Assembly (NCBI GenBank): GCA_032622095.1
Contig: CP136066.1
Coordinates: 200,470,978-200,534,977, forward strand
Reading direction: 5' to 3'
Length of the DNA stretch: 64,000 nt
From: Siphonodentalium dalli
Lineage: Eukaryota > Mollusca > Scaphopoda > Gadilida > Siphonodentaliidae
In this document: positions 57,196-64,000 of the stretch, piece after piece
How the letters are laid out: each line of letters starts with the position of its first letter
How positions within the stretch are numbered: the stretch's first letter is position 1
Made by a program: the position numbers and the translations under genes
The notes under the pieces: model-generated
Seen by the model: the letters and a program-made list of their open reading frames with translations, nothing else
Database searches by the model: none
What the model was told of the DNA's origin: nothing

Positions 57196-58050
57196 AGCGG
57201 AAAAAAACTGCAGACACAGGGTGGAAAAAACTGTTTTCTTCGGTTTGGGTACACCCGCCCCCCCCCCCCCCCCCAAACAGCAAAAACTGCATTTTTTTTC
57301 CACTGACCATTTGCCCCCCCCCCCCCCAGAAAAATCAAATCTACCCCAGCCGGACAACAACTCGGTTTGACCGGAAACCGAAAAAAACACCGGAGCATAC
57401 AATTCACGAGAAGGTGCTTGGTAACTTAGTTTAGATTATTATGACTAAAATGGTCATTGTCTACCAGTAGAACGCAGATTTGTACCTCGTGATGTCATGA
57501 CATGTCCAAACATGTATATTGGTGATCGCAACGCTTTGTGTGCACTTTAAAAATGACAACTAGTCATTACCTCGACTTTGAAAAAGATGCAAATGAGATG
57601 AGTGAGATACCAGCATATAACTGTTTTCTGATACCATTGGAGGAGAAATTGTTTAATACATGGGATAGTTCTGCAGTAAAAATTTGCCAGATAAGCGATC
57701 GCAGGGTAGAATTCTGCATTCGAATGGTAGACACTGACATAGTCGGCATTATTAAGAGGGTTAATGGGGTCAATATCACATGTAAACCAAGACAGTGGTT
57801 ATCCAAAATTGTTTTAGGTGGATTGTACTACTCATGTATATATGATTTGGATATTAAAGTTAATCCATATTCTATAAAATGAGAGAAAATTGAAGTTGTG
57901 AGTCTGAAAATACATATTTTGAAAAAAATTACATGCAATTTTTTTCCGACAACCCTCCCCCCTAAATGAATAAGGAAACAATTTACGCCTAGGTACCCCC
58001 CCACCCCGGTACGTTGTGTCCCGCAGTTTTTTCCGCCCCCCCCCCCCCTG
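57196..58050. mobile_element. Possible TIR element with C-tracts and an ORF
   Basis: GCGGAAAAAAACTGC.GACAC at 57197 is inverted at about 58009-58034 (GTGTCCCGCAGTTTTTTCCGC). Just inside or outside each end are long C runs (57256-57274, 57315-57328, 58036-58048). The segment encloses the open frame 57553-57882. TIR length is only about 20 bp, so the element call is tentative. Confidence 0.45.
57553..57882 (+). CDS. 109-residue ORF, unassigned, in a TIR-like element
   Basis: An ATG at 57553 opens 109 codons (MTTSHYLDFEKDANEMSEIP ... DIKVNPYSIK) to a TGA. Composition is balanced, with acidic, aromatic and aliphatic residues mixed as in a globular domain and no low-complexity runs. The segment ISDRRVEFCIRMVDTDIVG could be a beta-rich core. 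No signal peptide or transmembrane stretch is seen and I do not recognise a family. It lies in intron 1 on the opposite strand to the PAN/EB gene, flanked by inverted GCGGAAAAAA ends. It may be a transposon-borne accessory ORF or chance. Confidence 0.3.
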   Translation: MTTSHYLDFEKDANEMSEIPAYNCFLIPLEEKLFNTWDSSAVKICQISDRRVEFCIRMVDTDIVGIIKRVNGVNITCKPRQWLSKIVLGGLYYSCIYDLDIKVNPYSIK

Positions 58051-58531
58051 TTCAGGGGAGGATTATAGAAATCACCGGTGTCTGTCCGTCAGAGTTATGG
58101 TCATTGTCGTCGTCTTATAATTTTACGATTATTTTGGCTTCCGTGTGATAACTTTAGGTACGGTTTTCCGCTTTTTTTTCAAATGTTAGTATATGGATTG
58201 CTCACATGAAAATACAGATCACGTTCAAATGTGAATTTGGTCTACCCACTTTACAGGAGTTATGGTCCTTGTCGCATTAGAATTTGCCGATTATTTTGGT
58301 TTCCGCGTGATAACTTTAGTTTCAGTATCTGATTGTTTTCAAATTGGTATATGCATTTATCACATGATTAGCACTATTTTCCTATATGTAATATTCGAGC
58401 GTAATAGACACGTATAATATCGTCGCATGCAATGACGTCACGCTGCTCTTTGGGACAAAGTTCGCTGGCATGTTAATTATTGTTCTTTTCGATAAAATTT
58501 TAGCTATTATATGATCAAGTGATAAGAAGTA
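58051..58531. other. No gene seen; short internal duplication
   Basis: 'GTTATGGTC.TTGTCG...TTTGGCTTCCGTGTGATAACTTTAG' occurs twice (near 58094 and 58260), about 165 bp apart. Nothing coding. Confidence 0.45.
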
Positions 58532-58671
58532 TCTCAAACTCGTTCTATTTTATACTTAATGTATCAATCTCGTCCACTAAATTCTATTTGAGCCTCGGTA
58601 AACCTCGGCTCAAATCGAATTTAGTGAACTCGGTTGATAAATTCCGTATAAAATAGTAACTCGTTTGAGAT
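58532..58671. mobile_element. Foldback palindrome, ~140 bp
   Basis: Arms TCTCAAACTCGTTCTATTTTATAC...CACTAAATTC.ATTTGAGCC and the inverse GGCTCAAAT.GAATTTAGTG...GTATAAAATAGTAACTCGTTTGAGA pair almost end to end around a small loop (TCGGTAAACC). A miniature foldback element in intron 1, 270 bp from exon 1. Confidence 0.75.
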
Positions 58672-58938
58672 CCTCTATTTCTCACATGAACATATAGGTC
58701 AAGTGTGAATATGGGGGGGGGGGGCGGTCCGTGTTTATCCTGACGTTTAATGGCAGCGCTAATGGCTCATTGCTTCCATACCATGGCAGTCGATTTTGAT
58801 AGTCAGTCGTTAGTGGCACCGATTACTGCGAAAACTAATTGACTGTTCATTATCCAATTCGAGCTTTTGGGTAACCATTGCGCCTGTTACAATGTCGACA
58901 TACTCACCAAATCGACTATATTTTAGCACTATACTAAC
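58672..58938. other. Intron 1 start; G-tract
   Basis: A run of about 12 G lies at 58711-58722. Nothing else seen between the foldback element and the exon 1 donor. Confidence 0.4.
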
Positions 58939-59248
58939 CTGTATCTACTCTGTAGTACTCCGTATTCTGTGCTGGCGTCATGGTTTCCGTCCCATCAAGA
59001 ATATTGGAGTTGAGTTGACACATCATTGTTTTAGAGTTATAATAAACTGTCCAGCAACCATATGTGTGGACACAGCTCCTTGCGCACTTCGTGAACGACT
59101 GTTGCTCCAACAGAACCAACACAGATCGTGGATCGTCGAACACTTTGTTTATTGGAGACATCGCTCTCATGATGGTAGAAGTAAGTCCACTGGCGTGGCC
59201 CAGAAACGCAGCAAAACCCCAGACAAGAATGCGTATGTAAGCAGACAT
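58939..59248 (-). CDS. Exon 1 of secreted PAN-EB-PAN protein (signal peptide + PAN)
   Basis: An ATG at 59248 opens 103 codons plus one base to a donor (ACAG|GTTAGT), phase 1. Residues 1-21 (MSAYIRILVWGFAAFLGHASG) are a clear signal peptide. The mature part has cysteines at 55, 59, 65 and 77 in the C-x3-C-x5-C-x11-C spacing typical of PAN/Apple domains (FTKCARSCVHTYGCWTVYYN...MMCQL). The start was chosen over in-frame upstream TTG codons because ATG begins exactly at the signal peptide. Joined to 39025-39150 and 30801-31063 it gives 232 residues: signal peptide, PAN, EB/EGF-like, PAN. It likely acts outside the cell; no enzymatic motif is present. Confidence 0.75.
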
Positions 59249-59577
59249 AATTTCAAAACTCAAATTTCTCAATATATTTTATAAATTATATGTCCTCTAT
59301 GTTACAATCTAATACACGGGTAATTTATGTGCGTTGTATTTAACCACCGCCCGTGTGACTTGAAGACTGACAACTGCGGAACTGTATATAGATTACCAGT
59401 GTCTGCTGCTGGTGACTGGATATAATATCAATTCGGTAGCGATAATAGCGACACAGTGTGTGTCGATTGACCGCCCATGTAGGTGGAGATTGTTATATTT
59501 TAAATAGTTCCACCCCTTTAACACAAGTTTTTTTTCCCGGGTCAATTGGGGACCCACCCTTATAACGTGTGGTAACA

Positions 59578-59579
<2 letters not shown>
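59249..59579. promoter_or_regulatory. Probable 5' flank of the PAN/EB gene
   Basis: Region upstream (minus strand) of the exon 1 ATG. A TATAAAAT-like word occurs about 30 bp before the ATG, which is too close for a normal TATA box unless the 5'UTR is very short. No other promoter element is convincing, and an upstream non-coding exon cannot be excluded. Confidence 0.25.

Positions 59580-59628
<49 letters not shown>
59580..59628. repeat. (TA)n microsatellite
   Basis: About 48 bp of uninterrupted AT dinucleotides abutting the 5' side of a Helitron-like copy. Open frames of alternating Ile/Tyr here are artefacts. Confidence 0.9.
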
Positions 59629-59635
<7 letters not shown>

Positions 59636-59647
59636 TTTGGAAGATCT

Positions 59648-59681
<34 letters not shown>

Positions 59682-60662
59682 TCGCGATGGACTCGAACAC
59701 GGCTGGACCGATTTCGACCAAACTTGGTACGGACACGTAATTCGACCCGGGAACGAACATGGGCCCGTCCATTTGTCCGTGCGGCGTGACCTTGACCTTC
59801 AAAACTCATATCTCGGGATCCGCAGTGCTATCACGCCGGATTTAGCACTGCGATGCAGGGAGGATAACTCTATATTCATACGTCGACGAACGTTAGCAAT
59901 TTGCAGGCATGCAATTACGCAGCGTGTATTTTTCCCAAAATTATAACATTTACAATATATATTGTCAATTTGCAGGCTATTAAAAATCGTGCATCTATCC
60001 CAAAATATATCATTTATTACAATTTCTGATATATAAATTTTGTTACAGCTAATATTCATAGGTCTATTGTCGATAGATTTATTTTTTGTATATTCACACC
60101 ACGCATAGGCTCAAGCTGTTTACATTTACCCCGCGGGTCTGGAATCTCATCCAAGAATCCATTTAGCTGAAATGATACTTCGTTGTTGCGAAATGGAATC
60201 TACCGGTGGCCCCAAGCCGTCAATGTCAACAACATCGAAATTGTTCAACTTTGACTGCGAGAAAATAATTAGTTAAAATTTACCACACAATGCTAATTTA
60301 TCTTTACGTTGAAGCTTGATAATTAATGAGCGTGTGTATATGAGGCGCGTTTACATACTTTAGTGGAAATCAAATCGGGTAAAACTGGCGGATTTTTACG
60401 GACGAAATTTGATACATAGGGTATCTCGGTATCAGCTGGGCCGATTTCCCGGTATCCGCTTGCCCAATTTCCACCATATTTGGGGTGTTGGTGTTGGAAA
60501 ATTGCCAGTCGGATTTTGACAAAATTTGATAATTAGTGGACCATATTGGTAATTGTTTCCAGGGAGTGTTTTGGACGGGTCAAATCGTGACCCCACCTGA
60601 CCTTGACCTTCAAAATGGTCAATTCAATGTCAAAGCCCGGACGATGTCGGGTCACCTTCTAG
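59629..60662 (+). mobile_element. Helitron-like non-autonomous element, copy 1
   Basis: Starts TTATATATTTTGGAAGATCT, has a (GT)n tract and 'GACTCGAACACGGCTGGACC' / 'CCGATTTCGACCAAACTTGG' near the 5' side, and ends with a CCCGGACGATGTCGGG hairpin, then TCACCTT and CTAG (60659-60662). A hairpin a few bases before CTAG, with no TIRs and no target duplication, is the Helitron 3' signature. No Rep/helicase coding sequence is present. Confidence 0.65.
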
Positions 60663-60684
60663 TCTATTATATATTTTTGGAAGA

Positions 60685-60720
<36 letters not shown>

Positions 60721-61430
60721 CGCGATGGACTCGAACACGGCTGGACCGATTTCGACCAAACTTGGTACGGACACGTAATTCGACCCGGGAACGAACATGG
60801 GCATATTAATTTTCAGATCCGAGGTCAACTTTTCACGTGCCGAGGTTAAATATGTTTTTACGCTGTGTTACGGGACTTTCATTTGAGTTCGGTGCTTACA
60901 AATCGATTCGAAACAGCGCGAATAATGAAATGCCAGTCATAATAATGACACTGTGAGAATCTTTCGTGTTTCCTCTTTCCAACGATATATAATGCGTATG
61001 TATCCGTTTTAGTTATCTGCCTCAATTATCAAGAAGAAGTGGTACTATCTTCCATCAGGATAAAAACAATGCGTAACTTCTATGACGTCGTTAGAGGTCA
61101 TAACGTTAGATCACATTAACGCTTTTGACTGTTTCAGACGTCTTGGCGATATCTCGGGCACCGATGGTAATTTATCTTTTAATTAACGAGCCTGTGTATA
61201 TGAGGCGCGTTTATATACTTGAGTGGAAATCAAATCGGGTTAAACTGGCGGATTTTTACGGACGAAATTTGATGCATAGGGTATCTCGGTATCCGCTGGG
61301 CCGATTTCACGGTATCCGCTGGGCCGATTTCCACCATTTTTGGGGTGTTGGTGTTTGACCCCACCTGACCTTGACCTTTAAAATGGTCAATTCAAGGTCA
61401 AAGCCCGGACGAAGTCGGGTCACCTTCTAG
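60663..61430 (+). mobile_element. Helitron-like non-autonomous element, copy 2 (head-to-tail)
   Basis: Begins TCTATTATATATTTTTGG immediately after the CTAG of copy 1. It repeats 'GAAGATCTGTGTG', the (GT)n tract and 'CCGATTTCGACCAAACTTGG', and ends CCCGGACGAAGTCGGG-TCACCTTCTAG followed by (TA)n. It is shorter in the middle than copy 1. The abutting copies form a tandem Helitron array. Confidence 0.65.
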
Positions 61431-61461
<31 letters not shown>

Positions 61462-61560
61462 TGTAAATAAGTTGTAAATTGTAAATAAGTTCTCTTCAAC
61501 TCTATTTTGGGCTTAATTGTGCAATTTAGTTTTTAATCAGGTCAGGCACATCCCGAATTC
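61431..61560. other. (TA)n and flanking sequence
   Basis: A TA microsatellite (61431-61460) and a short TTGTAAATAAG tandem pair. Nothing coding. Confidence 0.5.
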
Positions 61561-61617
61561 CACTATTATAGTGGTATTCTACTATTATAGTGGTATTCTA
61601 CTATTATAGTGGTATTT
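61561..61617 (+). repeat. 20-bp tandem repeat, three units
   Basis: CTATTATAGTGGTATTCTA repeated three times head to tail; each unit contains CTATTATAG, which is nearly palindromic. Confidence 0.85.
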
Positions 61618-62090
61618 GACCATTACCATTTTGATAATTTGATAAAAGAGGGATAATCCAAAATCATATTTCACACAAATATTATCCTAAATCAGGTCGA
61701 AATATTGTTATGAAGGAGTGATTGAGTCATCCTGCTATTGTCATTTAGAACGGGATATATTAGTAATATTATAATATTATTGAATATCAAAGCTGGCGCA
61801 AAAGATCGCACAACGAATTCATTCGCTGCGATTTTGTTAAGAGTGACATTTGGCTGTGCACTGGTATGCGCCGTCTTCTATTCCCGACGCAAATAATGGA
61901 AACATGAATATGTTATAGTAAAATATCAATATAATAGGGTTCCGGATCCGGATTTGGCCGAAAAAGTGTTTTATCCCGGATTTTGGATCCGGTTCCGACC
62001 CGCGTTTTAAAATTGCTTTAAATCAAATATAATTATCCGTGCCTTAACTAATTCTTAATGGGCAAAAACCGTCACATTATAATCCTGGAA
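61618..62090. other. No gene seen
   Basis: Contains an inverted GGATCCGG... / ...CCGGATCC region near 61944-61995 (GGTTCCGGATCCGGATT). Nothing else recognised. Confidence 0.4.
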
Positions 62091-62166
62091 AAAGTCATAT
62101 TGGACTCCCGATATTCATATTGGACTCCCAAACGTCATATTGAATCGAGTCCAATATGACTTTTAT
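62091..62166. repeat. Short inverted/direct repeat of TCATATTGGACTC
   Basis: TCATATTGGACTCCC occurs twice (62095, 62115) and its inverse GAGTCCAATATGA once (62139), giving a hairpin with a duplicated left arm. Confidence 0.7.
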
Positions 62167-64000
62167 AAAAATTATCGGGATTCCGTGTGACGTCATTTGG
62201 ATAAACATACAGATGGATGATAAAAATGTCATACAATGTTGTGTATAGGTGTATTGTTGTACTCGTCCATGCTTGATTGTGGTATTAGCCACACATGTTT
62301 TCAAAGGAAAGAGGGTCTATAGTGTCACATTAGTCAATTGACCTATATGAAAATCAATGTCTCCCATCGAGAGGTCACCCTGAAGATCCATATGAAGTTT
62401 AGTGACCGGTAGGGTATGCCGAAGTATTTAGATGTGCAAAGAGTAAACTCCAATATGGCCGTTGGCTTTGATGGCTTCGATGGCTCCCATCTAGTGACCA
62501 TCCACATGATCCATATCGAGTGCGGTGACGATCGAATGAGGCATGTGGTCTGACGGGTGTGCCAGCGGATATAGTCATACAAACAGTAAAATACAAGATG
62601 GCTGCCAGTGGCCATATTTTTCATCGAAAATCGTTAAAATTCGTTAGCTCCCATCTAGAGGTGATCCTCAAAATGCTTGTAAATTTTCAAAACAATTATC
62701 TAACTAGAATACACTTACTGGGGCTGCCAATACATGCGCCCATCACACCCTGGCATGTTTTGTGGTGTCTTGCCAAAAGCAGTTTGAGCCACAGGTGTTG
62801 GGCCCTCTTCTGAGAGATCGTTAGCTAATCTATATATCAAATTTCAGTTCATCCATCGCTGTGATATTCTATTATCTCAAGAAAGTCCAGTTGTTCTATT
62901 ACAATGATGGTCTTGGTGACACCGTACGCGTTGTTTTGCATATGTATAGCAACCACCAAGGGTGCTTATACCTAAGGCAAGTGAATGACGTCATATTATT
63001 GTTTCTATATCCATCAGTGATTTTTCAAGATCGCGGGTATAGATTTTGGAGAAATTGTCACGTGACTTCCGATAAGCAACCGTGTCGAGATTACAAAAAA
63101 CGCGGAATTGGAAATGAAGCGTCGCGATAAAAATAAAAGTAGCTACTTCACATATTACGAAGAATTCACATGTGATTTAAGTCTATTAATTTTATTTAGA
63201 CCAATTTCGTTGGTGAGCTTAATGAAAACGAAAAATGAAGAAGTCATGACGATAATCCAGACAATATTTTACAATCCACGACACGTCTTGTCAATTTGGC
63301 GTGTCGTCTCCGTCGTGACCACTGCATGATGTTATATAAATTATTCTTAGCGCTATGTCGCCGAAAAAAGGCAAATTTGAGGCACATCCTGTGTGGTTGC
63401 CCCACTACGTGTCACGTACGATTCACATTAGAACAATATAGACATCGCTCATATTAAAGATGTGAAGACGATTTGTTGCCGATGATGAAATTATATAACA
63501 ATTGCGTTAAATTACCAGTTTGACTAGAATGATTTGTATGTGCCATTGCACTTCAGCTGTAAAAAAAAATTTAAGTCAATTTCAAACGCCGACACAACTA
63601 AAATACACGCGGTCATTGGCTACTCTTTGATTAACAATGTGTCAATGTGCGCATGCCCTTAGCGACTGGTCTCCAGTCTTCGGGAACATAAGGTATATAG
63701 GACAAATGTCACGTATGCAGAGATGCGCATCATCAGAATGTTTATTGCGTTGAGAATGAGAAACCTAGTTTTCCCAGTTAATTAATAAGGCATTTCAATA
63801 ATTCATGTTTCCACATACACATTTATCGTCTCAATAGAACCAAGCTCTGGAATGATTGGCCGGACATGATTTATATGCGTCTGCGTCTTTTGGAAATGTT
63901 TAGAACTTCGAAGAACGTTTCCAGAAATATGTTCGCACGTCACTGTCTTTGCGAAAAATAAACGATTCCGCAAGTAACTCAAGATGTTTGCTGGTGGCCA
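62167..64000. other. No gene confidently seen
   Basis: No exon or RNA gene recognised. Open frames near 62343-62624, 62861-63130 and 63108-63329 are short, with no domain pattern or convincing splice signals. The right end of the window cuts through unassigned DNA. Confidence 0.35.

Noticed and set aside
57113-57434. Open frames rich in Gly or Pro on both strands
   Set aside because: They are translations of poly-C/poly-G runs.
59560-59946. Open frames with Ile-Tyr and Cys-Val or Thr-His repeats
   Set aside because: Translations of (TA)n and (GT)n microsatellites in a Helitron-like element.

Overview
This window looks like animal (metazoan) chromosomal DNA. It is AT-rich and has no operons, no prokaryotic gene density and no ribosome-binding sites. 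It has GT-AG introns, signal-peptide-bearing extracellular modules (PAN/Apple and EB/EGF-like) in phase-1 exons, and a dense mixture of DNA transposons, Helitrons and one non-LTR retrotransposon. A marine lophotrochozoan such as a mollusc is my best guess, but that is an inference from domain types and repeat style, not a measurement.

Genes. One gene can be read from start codon to polyadenylation signal, on the minus strand. Exon 1 (58939-59248) carries a signal peptide and a PAN/Apple-like domain. Exon 2 (39025-39150) is an EB/EGF-like module. Exon 3 (30801-31063) is a six-cysteine Apple-like domain, followed by a stop and an AATAAA. Both introns are phase 1 and the joined product would be 232 residues, secreted. 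The introns (about 19.8 kb and 8.0 kb) hold most of the right half's transposons. A separate minus-strand first exon (24522-24621) encodes the first half of a SAM-like domain and lies inside a transposon-like element. Other coding traces are relics: a P-element/THAP9-type transposase (20874-21474), a BED zinc finger in a hAT element (32455-32610), and the reverse transcriptase of a 5'-truncated non-LTR element (41809-43412). A few short ORFs (13756-13925, 38424-38597, 57553-57882) are unassigned.

Layout. 1-5 kb: pyrimidine-rich repeats and MITEs. 4-8 kb: three copies of a TTAA-flanked, piggyBac-like element whose inner arms are 69-bp palindromes, plus a 42-bp minisatellite. 8-16 kb: several TIR elements and foldback palindromes. 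16-20 kb: a tandem duplication and two more TTAA elements. 20-25 kb: P-type transposase relic and the SAM-exon element. 27-29 kb: a PIF/Harbinger-like MITE and another hairpin element. 30-39 kb: gene 3' end, a 3.0-kb hAT element with a perfect 8-bp target duplication, and a 578-bp hAT MITE with another perfect 8-bp duplication. 39-44 kb: a possible SINE, tandem repeats, and a non-LTR element nested in a MITE. 44-58 kb: MITEs and unassigned DNA. 59-61.4 kb: gene 5' end and two head-to-tail Helitron-like elements.

The most striking structure is the recurring 69-bp palindrome (AATGCATTCTCTTATATATG arm), found about a dozen times inside at least three differently ended elements. Two of its host elements have internal 'empty site' comparisons in this same window that fix the TTAA target duplication.
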